NCBI RefSeq assembly: GCF_002844575.1 | Contig: NZ_PIQO01000015.1 | Span: forward strand, 1 to 64,000 | Direction: 5' to 3' | From: Heyndrickxia camelliae | Lineage (GTDB): Bacteria > Bacillota > Bacilli > Bacillales > Bacillaceae_C | DNA: 64,000 nt | Part shown: positions 25,760 through 34,463 of the stretch, piece after piece | Numbering within the stretch: the stretch's first letter is position 1 | How the letters are laid out: each line of letters begins with the position of its first letter | Translations under genes and position numbers: made by a program | The notes under the pieces: generated by a model | The model's database searches: none | The model's input: only the letters and a program-made list of their open reading frames with translations | What the model was told of the DNA's origin: nothing

Positions 25760-26417
25760 TTGGGAGTTTTTCTGGCCGCAATTTTGGCAGGCATGTCAAG
25801 AGACGTTTCTAACGGTTCTAGGTTCTTTCATTTTTGGAACCATTATCGGCTTGCCATTGGGCATTATTCTGGTGGTGACAAGGCCAGGGCATATTATGGA
25901 AAATAAAGCGGTATTTACAGTGCTGAATACGATTATTAATATCGTTCGTTCTGTACCATTTATTATTTTACTGGTTGCAATTATACCATTTACGAGGATT
26001 GTAACAGGAACATCCATCGGAGTAGCTGCTGCGATTGTCCCGCTATCTGTATTTGTAGGTCCTTATTTAGCAAGATTAATAGAAAACTCTATGCTTGAGG
26101 TAGATAAGGGAGTACTCGAAACGGCATATGCAATGGGGGCAACAAAATTTCAGATTATCACAAAGTTTATTTTGCCTGAGGCCATTCCCTCTTTAATTCT
26201 ATCCTTTACCACTGCGACAATCGGTTTAATTGGGTCGAGTGCAGCAGCAGGTGCTGTTGGGGCTGGAGGGCTTGGTGATTTAGCCATTACATATGGATAC
26301 CAACGCTTTATTACCATCGTAATTGTAATAACAGTTGTATTGTTAATCGTTCTTGTTCAAATAATTCAAAGTTTAGGAAATGCATGGTCAAGACATGTGA
26401 GGAGGAAAAGAGGATGA
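25749..26417 (+). CDS. metP: Methionine ABC transporter permease
   Basis: The 222-residue protein has five or so membrane segments and the coupling loop ENSMLEVDKGVLETAYAMGA (E-A-x-x-x-G type), as in MetI of E. coli and MetP (YusB) of B. subtilis. GGAGG lies close before the ATG, inside the end of metN. It forms the channel of the MetNPQ importer. The B. subtilis name is used to avoid confusion with metI of the biosynthetic operon. Confidence 0.95.
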   Translation: MELNWEFFWPQFWQACQETFLTVLGSFIFGTIIGLPLGIILVVTRPGHIMENKAVFTVLNTIINIVRSVPFIILLVAIIPFTRIVTGTSIGVAAAIVPLSVFVGPYLARLIENSMLEVDKGVLETAYAMGATKFQIITKFILPEAIPSLILSFTTATIGLIGSSAAAGAVGAGGLGDLAITYGYQRFITIVIVITVVLLIVLVQIIQSLGNAWSRHVRRKRG

Positions 26418-27265
26418 AAAAGTTTTTTGTTATTTTTGCAGCACTTGTTTTAACGGTTTCAGTTTTATCAGCTTGTGGATCTAGTTCCGCATCTTCAGAA
26501 AATGGAAAAACACGTACGATTAAAATTGGTATTAATGGCGACGACAATGATTTATGGAGAATCATTCAAAACCAAGTGAAAGATGATGGTATCAAGTTAA
26601 AAATTATTTCTTTCTCGGATTATGTGCAGCCAAATACAGCATTAAATGACGGGAGCCTTGATTTAAATGCGTTTCAAACGATCACATATATGAATCAGTT
26701 TAAGAAAGAACATAATCTGGATATTACGGCTATTGGTTCAACCGTAATTGCACCGATGGGATTATACTCTCATAAATACAAAAAGTTAAGTGATATTCCA
26801 AATGGTGCTACCATTACTATTCCAAACGATGTTACAAACGCTGGTCGTGCTCTTAAACTATTACAATCGGCTGGGCTTATTAAGCTAGTAGATAATTTCG
26901 ATCCAAAAGGAACAATTGACCAAATTAAAGAAAATCCAAAACATTTAGTGATTAAACCAATTGCAGCTGGACAGACCGCTAGATCATTAGATGATGTTGC
27001 TGGAGCAATTATCAACAATGGTTTCGCCGTACAGGCAGGACTAGATCCATCTAAAGATCCGCTTTACAAAGAAGATCCAAATGATAAAGCTGCAATGCCT
27101 TATATCAATGTTATTGCATCACGCACAAAGGATAAAGACGATAAAGACTTTTTGAAAATTGTGAAGGCATACCAATCAAAAGAAGTACATGATTACATTA
27201 TTAAACGTGATAAAGGTGCTACCGTACCAGTTAATATTTCAATCGATAAAATTAAGAATCTATAA
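26414..27265 (+). CDS. metQ: Methionine-binding lipoprotein
   Basis: The 283-residue protein starts with a lipoprotein signal peptide ending in LSACGSS (lipobox L-S-A-C), and continues with the NlpA/MetQ pattern (KIGINGDDNDLWRIIQ, LDLNAFQTITYMNQFK, ITIPNDVTNAGRALKLLQ). It is a lipid-anchored substrate-binding protein outside the membrane. Its ATG overlaps the stop of metP (ATGA), and AGGAGG precedes it at about nine bases, so the start shown is preferred over an upstream ATG in metP. Confidence 0.96.
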   Translation: MKKFFVIFAALVLTVSVLSACGSSSASSENGKTRTIKIGINGDDNDLWRIIQNQVKDDGIKLKIISFSDYVQPNTALNDGSLDLNAFQTITYMNQFKKEHNLDITAIGSTVIAPMGLYSHKYKKLSDIPNGATITIPNDVTNAGRALKLLQSAGLIKLVDNFDPKGTIDQIKENPKHLVIKPIAAGQTARSLDDVAGAIINNGFAVQAGLDPSKDPLYKEDPNDKAAMPYINVIASRTKDKDDKDFLKIVKAYQSKEVHDYIIKRDKGATVPVNISIDKIKNL

Positions 27266-27305
27266 TTTTTCATTAATCGCTAAATAATTGAAGGGAGAGT
27301 TTGAG

Positions 27306-28496
27306 ATGACAGTTCAAGTAGAAACACAAAGAGAACAAATTGTGAGGAATATAGAGGATTCCAAGGAATTATATATAAGAGCAAGTCATCAAATTCATGA
27401 AAAACCGGAGATTGGAAATCAAGAGTTTTTTGCTTCTGAAACCTTGACGGAAATACTGGAAAAGGCTGGATTTAATGTTACGCGAAATGTGGCAGGACAT
27501 GAAACAGGGTTTATCGCTAGAAAATCTGCATCCAAACCAGGTTCTAAAATTGCCTTTTTAGCAGAATATGATGCTCTTCCTGGTTTAGGTCATGCATGTG
27601 GCCATAATATCATTGGAACAACGAGTGTTGCAGCAGGTATTGCGCTGGCTGACGTAATAGAAGAAACAGGTGGAGAGGTCGTTGTGTTTGGGACCCCAGC
27701 TGAAGAAGGCGGTCCAAATGGCAGTGCAAAAGGCAGCTTCGTTAAACACGGGTTATTAGAGGGAATTGACGCAGCGTTAATGGCACATCCAAGCGGGAAA
27801 ACAGGATTGTCCAGTCCGTCATTAGCGGTAGATCCTTTGGATTTCCATTTTTACGGAAAAGCTGCCCATGCTGCAGGGGCTCCGGAAAAGGGAATAAATG
27901 CTCTAGATGCTGTAATCCAATTATTCAATGGAATTAATGCCCTTCGCCAGCAGTTATCGCCAGAGGTTCGTATCCACGGAATTATTACTCATGGCGGAGA
28001 TGCGCCAAATATTATTCCTGAATATGCATCCGCAAGATTTTTCATACGGGCAACTACTTGGAAACATACAGAGGAGGTTTCAGGTAAAGTTCGCAATATT
28101 GCTGAAGGCGCAGCATTAGCAACTGGTTGTACCGTTAAAATTGAAAGGTTCCAAAATGAAGTCCATGATTTCATCATTAATCACACACTAGATGAAATAG
28201 TAGAGGAAGAATTAACCTTGCTAGGAGAAATTGTGGAAGGAAAAGATAGCGGCATTGGTTCAACGGATGCAGGGAATGTCAGCCATGTTGTTCCGACTAC
28301 ACATGCTTATATCAAAATTGGACCAGATGATCTCGTTCCGCATACAAATGAATTTCGCGAAGCGGCTGGCTCTGAGCAAGGAGAGCATGCTTTAGTAACA
28401 GCTGCAAAGGCATTAGCATTAACAGGTTATCGTTTATTAACAGATAAGGAATTATTAGAAAAGGTTCAGAAGGAATTTCAAGAAACAGATAAATAA
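27306..28496 (+). CDS. M20-family amidohydrolase
   Basis: The 396-residue protein has the M20 metal ligands: AEYDALPGLGHACGHN (Asp and the CGHN His), GTPAEEGG (Glu pair), MAHPSG (His) and SHVVPTTH near the end. A peptidase dimerisation domain lies in the middle. Such enzymes hydrolyse N-acyl amino acids or small amides. It begins 40 bases after metQ with no terminator between, so it should belong to the S-box operon; it may release methionine or cysteine from N-acylated precursors taken up by the transporter. That substrate is an inference from context. Confidence 0.88.
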   Translation: MTVQVETQREQIVRNIEDSKELYIRASHQIHEKPEIGNQEFFASETLTEILEKAGFNVTRNVAGHETGFIARKSASKPGSKIAFLAEYDALPGLGHACGHNIIGTTSVAAGIALADVIEETGGEVVVFGTPAEEGGPNGSAKGSFVKHGLLEGIDAALMAHPSGKTGLSSPSLAVDPLDFHFYGKAAHAAGAPEKGINALDAVIQLFNGINALRQQLSPEVRIHGIITHGGDAPNIIPEYASARFFIRATTWKHTEEVSGKVRNIAEGAALATGCTVKIERFQNEVHDFIINHTLDEIVEEELTLLGEIVEGKDSGIGSTDAGNVSHVVPTTHAYIKIGPDDLVPHTNEFREAAGSEQGEHALVTAAKALALTGYRLLTDKELLEKVQKEFQETDK

Positions 28497-28534
28497 GTTA
28501 GGTTGGAATACTCATTTAATAAGAGGCAGATTTT

Positions 28535-28576
28535 TGCACAAATGGTTTCATATATGAAATCTTTGTGCCTTTTTTA
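28535..28576 (+). terminator. Terminator of the metNPQ operon
   Basis: GCACAAA (28536-28542) pairs with TTTGTGC (28562-28568), and the inner GGTTTCAT/ATGAAATC segment extends the stem; a T run follows. Confidence 0.9.
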
Positions 28577-29006
28577 TGAGGAGAAATGTGTCTAACTGGC
28601 ATAAATTCGATAACTATATTTAGGAATTATACCAATAACAGTAACAAATTTGCATGACTGACATTTGTGATTAATTGGTTAAAGGGAGATTTTGCCACTA
28701 TAAATATTAGGATGATTCCATTTATTAATAGAATAACTTTATGGAAAAAAAGCGGTCATATTAATCATGATTGCTTTTTTATTTTTCAACTTCCCGATGC
28801 AGAAATGAAGTAGCTAACCAGGGCAATGTTCCTATTACTCAATGCTCTTATTCAATAAAAAATATGCTTAAGGCAAAAATATCATTTCTTGCACTACCTT
28901 CATTGAACTTTACTATAATATAAAGAATTTAAAATATGACGAAATGGATGGGGAAATTTGGCGGTAAAAATATTCTCGTAGCTAATTGTAAAAGGAGTTG
29001 ATGCAT
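28577..29006 (+). other. Intergenic region with a free-standing terminator-like hairpin
   Basis: There is no gene in about 430 bases. AAAAAAGC (28745) and GCTTTTTT (28773) with the inner TCAT/ATGA pairs make a terminator-like hairpin that has no recognised gene before it, so a small RNA or a lost gene may have ended here. A TATAAT-like box lies near 28914, ahead of the PHA genes. Confidence 0.45.
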
Positions 29007-29783
29007 GTGGGAATAAATCATCTTTTTAATCTAGCTGGCAAAACAGCTATTGTTACAGGTGGAGGAAAGGGTTTAGGTGTAGAAATGGCTAGTGCACTTG
29101 CTTCCGCCGGAGCAGATGTGGTTGTATGTTCAAGAGATCTAGAAGCGTGTCAAATAGTCGCTAACCAATTAAAAAAATATGGTGTAGACACTCTAGCCTT
29201 TAAATGTGATGTAACTAACCAAAAGGAAATTGAAAATGTAGTGAAAAAAACGATCAAAGAGTTTGGAAGCATAGATATTTTAATTAATAATAGCGGAACA
29301 TCGTGGATGGGACCTGCTTTAGAATTGCCTGAGGAAAAATGGGACAAAGTCATGGGGGTAAATGTAAAAGGGGTATTTCTTTTTAGTCAGGCCGTAGCAA
29401 AGGAAATGATAAAGCAAGGTAGCGGAAAAATTATTAATATCTCATCTGTTACTGGGTTTGGTGGCACACAACCGGAATTATTGGATACGATAGCCTACAA
29501 TACGAGTAAAGGTGCCGTTATGACATTCACAAAAGATTTGGCCATTAAATTAGCACGTCATAATATTCAAGTGAATTCCATTGCACCTGGATTCTTTCCT
29601 ACTGAAATAAGTAAAAAGGTAATAGATAACGCTAATTCCTATATTCTAAGTCAAATACCTTCAAGAAGATTTGGGAAGGTGGAAGACTTACACGGGGCGA
29701 CTGTCTTCTTGGCCTCAAGAGCGTCAGATTATATGATAGGGCATGTTTTAGTAATAGATGGTGGAATAAGTAGTTTAGTCTAA
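29007..29783 (+). CDS. SDR-family oxidoreductase in the PHA operon
   Basis: The 258-residue protein is a classical short-chain dehydrogenase: the cofactor motif TGGGKGLG, the NNSG motif (LINNSGTSW), catalytic Ser in INISSVTGF, and Y-x-x-x-K in AYNTSKGAV. It lies just before a PhaR-like gene and phaC, so it may supply (R)-3-hydroxyacyl-CoA in place of the usual PhaB acetoacetyl-CoA reductase. The sequence itself also resembles gluconate 5-dehydrogenase-like enzymes. GTG at 29007 fits the GGAG site (nine bases); ATG at 29001 would be very close to it. Confidence 0.82.
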   Translation: MGINHLFNLAGKTAIVTGGGKGLGVEMASALASAGADVVVCSRDLEACQIVANQLKKYGVDTLAFKCDVTNQKEIENVVKKTIKEFGSIDILINNSGTSWMGPALELPEEKWDKVMGVNVKGVFLFSQAVAKEMIKQGSGKIINISSVTGFGGTQPELLDTIAYNTSKGAVMTFTKDLAIKLARHNIQVNSIAPGFFPTEISKKVIDNANSYILSQIPSRRFGKVEDLHGATVFLASRASDYMIGHVLVIDGGISSLV

Positions 29784-29803
29784 GATGAAAGGATGAAGAT
29801 ATA

Positions 29804-30130
29804 GTGGAGAAGAATGAGCAAGTGGAACTTTATAAGGCTATAAAATTAACTGGCTTTAAAGTTGAGCAAGAACTAAATAATTGGATTAAGGATCAGATTA
29901 ACCACACGAAATTTGTGCAAGGAACAAACATTGCCGGCAAGTACTATGTTCACGTAATGAAATGCGTTCAAAATAGCATGGGGCATTTGTTCTCTAATTT
30001 AAATATACCATCGAAACAAGACGTTACTAATATAGGTAAATTGGTTTTGCAAGTGGAGGAAAAAATAGATAAGGTAGAAGATCAAGTATTATTACTTCAG
30101 CAAAAAGTGGAAGGGTTAGAAAACGGATAG
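29804..30130 (+). CDS. Short PhaR-like polyhydroxyalkanoate synthase subunit
   Basis: The 108-residue protein matches the middle of Bacillus PhaR, the second subunit of class IV PHA synthase: LFSNLNIPSKQDVTNIGKLV, then VEEKIDKVEDQVLLLQQKVE as a coiled coil. Bacillus PhaR is near 160-200 residues, so this copy has a shorter C-terminal coiled coil. GTG start, with AAAGGATG upstream. It sits 20 bases after the SDR gene and 40 bases before phaC. Its place beside phaC makes a PhaR role likely; a phasin is the alternative. Confidence 0.7.
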   Translation: MEKNEQVELYKAIKLTGFKVEQELNNWIKDQINHTKFVQGTNIAGKYYVHVMKCVQNSMGHLFSNLNIPSKQDVTNIGKLVLQVEEKIDKVEDQVLLLQQKVEGLENG

Positions 30131-30170
30131 GTCACAACTTGTCTTTATGAAAAAGGAGATGGATTAACTA

Positions 30171-31268
30171 GTGGATAAAAAGGATGAGCATCCAAATAGC
30201 TTGGAAGCGAAGCCAACTGATTTAGTAATTGCAAATATAAATGTAACTAAAGAATATGTAAGGTGGAATGGCTTTTTCAGCCATTGGACAGAAAGTGAAC
30301 TAATGCAAGAAAACACACCAAGGGAAGCAATCTGGAAGAAAAACAAGGCTACATTATGGTACTATCCTACCTCACAGAAGAAATATAAAACTCCATTATT
30401 TTTAATCTATTCTCTAGTTAACAAGCCATTTATATTAGATTTATTACCTGGTGAGAGTGTTATACAATCATTTGTTAAAAATGGCTTCGATGTTTATCTA
30501 TTAGATTTCGGGATTCCTAGAGATGAAGATAGTGATATCACTGTCGATCATTATATAGTAGATTATATCCAGCGAGGAGTAACTAGGGCGCTTCATCATT
30601 CTAGTGCCGAAAAAATAAGTATTGTTGGTTATTGTCTTGGAGGAACTTTAGCTTCGGTATATACGGCAATATCTAACGAACCCATCGAAAATTTAATTTT
30701 AATGGTTGCTCCTATTGATTTTCAGTATTTTCCTTCGTACGACCAATGGGTTGCAGCGTTAAGAGCTGAGTTAATAAATGTAGATGATTTAATCGATTAC
30801 TATGGAGTAATCCCAGCAGAATTTGTAAAGTTTGGAGTAAGGTTACTTACATCACCAGTTTACTTAAGTCATTACCTATCTTTATTAAATAGAGCTGATG
30901 ATCCAAATTATGTACTTAGATGGAGACTTTTTAATAAGTGGACAAAAGAACATATTCCATTTGCAGGGGGGGCAATGAAACAATTAATCAATGACTTTGT
31001 AAAGGAAAATAAATTGATCAAAGGAGAGCTTATGATACGTGAGAAAAAGGTTAATTTAAGCAACATTAAGGCTAACCTTCTCGTTGTTTCCTCCAATCTA
31101 GATCATCTTGCCCCTAAAGAACAAAGCATACCTATTATAGATCTCGTCTCAAGTCAGGATAAAACGTATAAGCTCCTCCAAGGCGGTCACACTCATTTAA
31201 TTGTAAAAGATAATAAACTTCCAGATTATCTGGAAGAATGGTTGCCTCAACGTTCAGATCCACTTTAA
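30171..31268 (+). CDS. phaC: Poly(R)-hydroxyalkanoate synthase, class III/IV PhaC
   Basis: The 365-residue length fits PhaC of the two-subunit classes. The lipase-like box is GYCLGG, with catalytic Cys155; Asp311 (SSNLDHLAP) and His340 or His342 (GGHTHLI) complete the triad, and WNGFF and the DLLPGESV region match the fold. It polymerises 3-hydroxyacyl-CoA into PHA granules together with a PhaR subunit. The GTG start has an AAAGGAG site about 12 bases upstream, which is long. No phaP, phaQ or phaZ was seen in the window. Confidence 0.93.
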   Translation: MDKKDEHPNSLEAKPTDLVIANINVTKEYVRWNGFFSHWTESELMQENTPREAIWKKNKATLWYYPTSQKKYKTPLFLIYSLVNKPFILDLLPGESVIQSFVKNGFDVYLLDFGIPRDEDSDITVDHYIVDYIQRGVTRALHHSSAEKISIVGYCLGGTLASVYTAISNEPIENLILMVAPIDFQYFPSYDQWVAALRAELINVDDLIDYYGVIPAEFVKFGVRLLTSPVYLSHYLSLLNRADDPNYVLRWRLFNKWTKEHIPFAGGAMKQLINDFVKENKLIKGELMIREKKVNLSNIKANLLVVSSNLDHLAPKEQSIPIIDLVSSQDKTYKLLQGGHTHLIVKDNKLPDYLEEWLPQRSDPL

Positions 31269-31378
31269 TAACGTAGTTCGATACTACTACAGTCCACCAA
31301 ACTAATCCATACAAGCATCAGTGAATAAAGAAGTTATATCTCTCATGAGGGAAAATAACGACGATAGGAGAGAATTAT

Positions 31379-31495
31379 ATGTATATACTTTATTCAAGTA
31401 AGTGGAGAAATGTTGAACCGTATATCGATTATTTGGGGTTTGCTAGCATTGTCTATCATGATTTTCTTATAATTCAACACTCAATAATAAATTAA
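31379..31495 (+). CDS. Possible 38-residue peptide gene
   Basis: AGGAGAG lies seven bases before an ATG that opens a 38-codon frame (MYILYSSKWRNVEPYIDYLG at its start). A terminator follows nine bases after the stop. The central part is hydrophobic (YLGFASIVYHDFLII). I recognise no family. A ribosome site, a short frame and a terminator together make a small gene plausible, but it could be chance. Confidence 0.4.
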   Translation: MYILYSSKWRNVEPYIDYLGFASIVYHDFLIIQHSIIN

Positions 31496-31503
31496 TCTTA
31501 TAT

Positions 31504-31538
31504 CAACTCCATTCCCATCAGCGGATTGGAGTTTTTTT
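31504..31538 (+). terminator. Intrinsic terminator
   Basis: AACTCCATTCC and GGATTGGAGTT form an 11-bp stem with one mismatch, followed by a T run. It may end the PHA operon and/or the 38-codon gene. Confidence 0.85.
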
Positions 31539-31888
31539 ATTAAAAATAATAATTTTTATTAAATAGATTATATTGATGATAATGTAAACATAATTGCACA
31601 GTCTTTTCACCAAAGCGAAATTTCATTATTAAAAAAGATGAATGGAGTACAATTCCCTTTGCCTCTGCGTAGGATTGGTATGTAATATATCAACTAATAT
31701 CAAATTAGATGCATAAGTATTTCTGCTATTTATGGTGCTAAACGTACTGTGTTTTAGTATGTTTAGCACACCTGTTATTAATTTTGCCACCACAGTACCA
31801 GAACTTCTTACTTGGAAAAGAAAGGACCCTTTAGCTTAAATAATACCTTCTTCTAGTTTAATTCGGTAATACTGTATTTAAATATTGC
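31539..31888. other. Intergenic region with a long hairpin
   Basis: There is no gene. GTGCTAAAC (31735-31743) and GTTTAGCAC (31761-31769) are exact reverse complements, and TACT/AGTA extends the pairing towards the loop. There is no T tract on either side. Confidence 0.55.
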
Positions 31889-32353
31889 TTAGCAATTCAA
31901 AAATCTCTTCATCAACTTAATCGTTTCCGTATGCATTCCTTCATGATAAATGGTGCGAACGAGAACCTGTGCAATGGTATGCATTCCAAGCTCTGTAGGA
32001 GAAAATTCTTCTTCTAAGCGATTTCCGTAAAGCTTCCTAATCATTTTTGGCTGTTCCGCTAATAATTTTTTTAGCTCTTCTAATCGAGGTGGTGGAGTTA
32101 CCCAGTCTGCAGGTTTTGTACCAAAGCCAAACCAATCTTGAAATCCTTCTGGAACAGGGATAGATTCTTTCGTAACAGCCTTAATCCAAAGATATTGATC
32201 AAAATAAATATGCCCTAGATTCCAGCGAATATTATTATGGAAGCCTTCTGGTACAATGTCTACTTGCTCGTCTGTTAAGTTTGTAATTAAATGAAGCGTT
32301 TCTTGCCTAAAAGATTCTAATTGATTAAATAAGATTTCATGTCTTTTTAACAT
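31889..32353 (-). CDS. DinB-family protein
   Basis: The 154-residue protein has the DinB/YfiT helical pattern with His residues in IRWNLGHIYFDQYL and the C-terminal YHEGMHTETIKLMKR. The W-N-x-x-H and H-x-x-x-H positions bind metal in the family. Its reaction is unknown. The ATG at 32353 is chosen with AGGTGGG upstream; an alternative GTG is five codons earlier. Confidence 0.87.
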   Translation of the reverse strand: MLKRHEILFNQLESFRQETLHLITNLTDEQVDIVPEGFHNNIRWNLGHIYFDQYLWIKAVTKESIPVPEGFQDWFGFGTKPADWVTPPPRLEELKKLLAEQPKMIRKLYGNRLEEEFSPTELGMHTIAQVLVRTIYHEGMHTETIKLMKRFLNC

Positions 32354-32408
32354 TCTCCAACCACCCACCTTTAATAATTCTGAACTTTCACATTAATATA
32401 CTATCATT

Positions 32409-32825
32409 TTAAATATAAAACTTCATGTGTTTTTTTTCTTCTTTATAGTAAGATAATCGGTCTTCCAATGTACCTGTATGAAGTTCAAACTTATGCCCAT
32501 CCGGATCGGTAAAATAAATAGATTTGTGATCTTTTTCGTCGCGAGTTCTACCTGGGAGAATAGTAACCTTTAATTTTCGAAATTTCGACAAATATTGTTC
32601 GATTTCGTGTTCTTCAATAGAAAAGGCTATGTGTGTATAGGAATAATGAATTTCATCCCGGGGGATATCCTTTTCCTCATTCAGTGCTAACCACAGCCCG
32701 TTTAAGTTAAAATAAGCGGTAGTATGCCCTTTTACAAGCAGTTTTGCATTAAAAACTTTTTCGTAAAAATCAATAGATTTCTCCAAATTTGATACTGAAA
32801 ATAGAAGGTGATTTATCCCTTTCAT
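32409..32825 (-). CDS. fosB: Metallothiol transferase FosB
   Basis: The 138-residue protein follows Bacillus FosB almost throughout ([50 protein letters not shown]). Metal ligands are His in GINH, His in YTHIAF and Glu in KFELH. FosB adds a thiol, normally bacillithiol, to fosfomycin and opens its epoxide. GAGGAT nine bases before the ATG decides the start. No mobile element is near, so it is probably an intrinsic chromosomal gene. Confidence 0.95.
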   Translation of the reverse strand: MKGINHLLFSVSNLEKSIDFYEKVFNAKLLVKGHTTAYFNLNGLWLALNEEKDIPRDEIHYSYTHIAFSIEEHEIEQYLSKFRKLKVTILPGRTRDEKDHKSIYFTDPDGHKFELHTGTLEDRLSYYKEEKKHMKFYI

Positions 32826-32972
32826 TTCAAACACATCCTCTAAAGGTAACTTTCCCCTATTATATCAACAGAAATTGGAGGGATGACAAATTTCCATTTT
32901 TCATTAATAATAAAAAGGTCATGAAAAATTTATCGGTATTCAAATTTCTATTATAAAAAGTTGAGGGATACT

Positions 32973-33935
32973 ATGGTTACAAGACTTGATAAAAAAACAA
33001 GAAGGAAAAAGAGAAGAAGAAGAATTCTCCTCTTATTTATATTTTTGATTATTATAGCATTGGCGGGATGTGCCGTTTTTCAATATTATTCAGGTACCAA
33101 ACAAGCAGGCGAAGATGGATTTAAAAAAGAGAATTATGAGTTTCATGGCAAAAAGGACGCTAATGGAAAGATAAACTTCTTATTACTAGGAGTCGATCAG
33201 CGTAAAAATGAAAAGTCTCGTACAGATTCCATGATAGTTGCACAATACGATCCAAAAAATAAAAAAGTGAAGCTTATATCCTTAATGAGGGATATGTTTG
33301 TTGAAATCCCGGGTTACAAAAACTATAAATTAAATACTGCATTCTTCCTAGGTGGACCGGAATTACTGCGTCAGACTATTAAGCAAAATTTCAACCTAGA
33401 TGTACAGTATTATGTAATGGTCAACTTTAAAGGCTTTGAAAAAATTGTCGACACGCTCGCACCGAATGGAATTGAAATAAATGTAAAAGAGGAAATGTCA
33501 AAGAACATTGGGGTTACATTGCATCCGGGTCTCCAAAGACTAAATGGTAAAGAGTTATTAGGTTATGCAAGGTACCGACATGATGCTAAAGGAGACTTTG
33601 GCCGTGTGGAACGACAACAAGAAGTTATTCAAGCATTAAAGGATGAAGTATTGAGCGTAAATGGATTTGCTAAGGCGCCGAAGCTATTAGGAACAATTGA
33701 GCCATATATTCAAACAAATATGGATACTAGTGATGCCATTGCGTTGGTAAGTGAATTTTTACTAAAACGTCCAAAAGATATAGAAACCTTGACCGTTCCT
33801 GTTCAAGGTGCTTATCAAAACGGATATGTATCCTATGACGGTGCTGTTCTAGAAATTGATAAAGAGAAAAATCAGCAAGCCATCGAAGACTTTTTAAATG
33901 GCAATAGCAGTACAGCAAATAGCTCAAATCCTTAA
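32973..33935 (+). CDS. LytR-CpsA-Psr (LCP) family protein
   Basis: The 320-residue protein has a short, very basic cytoplasmic N-terminus (KKTRRKKRRRRIL), one membrane segment (about residues 19-38) and an extracellular LCP domain (about 85-240) with DSMIVAQYDPK, the Arg in LMRDMFVEIPGY, YARYRHDAKGDFGRVERQQE. LCP proteins transfer undecaprenyl-linked glycopolymers such as teichoic acids to peptidoglycan. GAGGGA four bases before the ATG fits. The gene stands alone with its own terminator. Confidence 0.93.
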   Translation: MVTRLDKKTRRKKRRRRILLLFIFLIIIALAGCAVFQYYSGTKQAGEDGFKKENYEFHGKKDANGKINFLLLGVDQRKNEKSRTDSMIVAQYDPKNKKVKLISLMRDMFVEIPGYKNYKLNTAFFLGGPELLRQTIKQNFNLDVQYYVMVNFKGFEKIVDTLAPNGIEINVKEEMSKNIGVTLHPGLQRLNGKELLGYARYRHDAKGDFGRVERQQEVIQALKDEVLSVNGFAKAPKLLGTIEPYIQTNMDTSDAIALVSEFLLKRPKDIETLTVPVQGAYQNGYVSYDGAVLEIDKEKNQQAIEDFLNGNSSTANSSNP

Positions 33936-33975
33936 AAAAAAGCTAGTCTTCTTTAAAAAGAGGACTAGCTTTTTA
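33936..33975 (+). terminator. Terminator of the LCP gene
   Basis: AAAAAGCTAGTC and GACTAGCTTTTT form a long stem around a loop with TTCTTTAAAAAGAG, with T residues on the downstream side. Because the stem is flanked by A on the left and T on the right, it can act in both directions. Confidence 0.93.
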
Positions 33976-34007
33976 CGTTTGGAATCAGAATTTAAAAGCA
34001 CCATAAT

Positions 34008-34463
34008 TTAGGAATAAATTTTTTCAAGGCAAATAATAAAGATATTCGCTGAAATCTCTATTTTGTTAAATTCCTTGAATCCAAAAGTACCATACAACTT
34101 TATTGCTGGAACATTTTGTTCTCCGGTAGAAACCACGAATCTATGAATATGCTTATAGGTTTCAAAAATAAACTGCACTAGTTGTTTGCCAATACCTTGG
34201 CGGAAGTAGGCGGGATGAACCACGAGTCTGCATATTTGCAGATGTTGTTTGTTTTCCTCCACCGAAATAACTCCTGCTAATTTTCCTTCCTTCCAATAGC
34301 CATAAAATGTTTCTTCACTCCCCAAAATAGAATCGACGGTATCATGCAAGGGAGGTATATCGTGAAAGTTCATTAAATTTGCCTCTACCCCATAAGCAGG
34401 AAGTTGTACATGTAAGATTTCCTCAGCTATTTTTTGATTATCGATTTTCAATAATGCAATCAA
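34008..34463 (-). CDS. GNAT-family N-acetyltransferase
   Basis: The 151-residue protein has the GNAT signature (ICRLVVHPAYFRQGIGKQLV, then NVPAIKLYGTFGFKEF). The start is TTG, two bases after the stop of the LysE-type gene, with AAGGAAGTGGG inside that gene as the ribosome site. The tight link suggests one transcript with the exporter. The acceptor is unknown, though an amino acid or amine exported by the neighbour is conceivable. Confidence 0.85.
   Translation of the reverse strand: MIALLKIDNQKIAEEILHVQLPAYGVEANLMNFHDIPPLHDTVDSILGSEETFYGYWKEGKLAGVISVEENKQHLQICRLVVHPAYFRQGIGKQLVQFIFETYKHIHRFVVSTGEQNVPAIKLYGTFGFKEFNKIEISANIFIICLEKIYS

Noticed and set aside
5782-32825. Resistance island carrying ANT(6)-like and fosB genes
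   Set aside because: The two genes are 26 kb apart with no transposase, integron or flanking repeats, and both families are often intrinsic in Bacillus.
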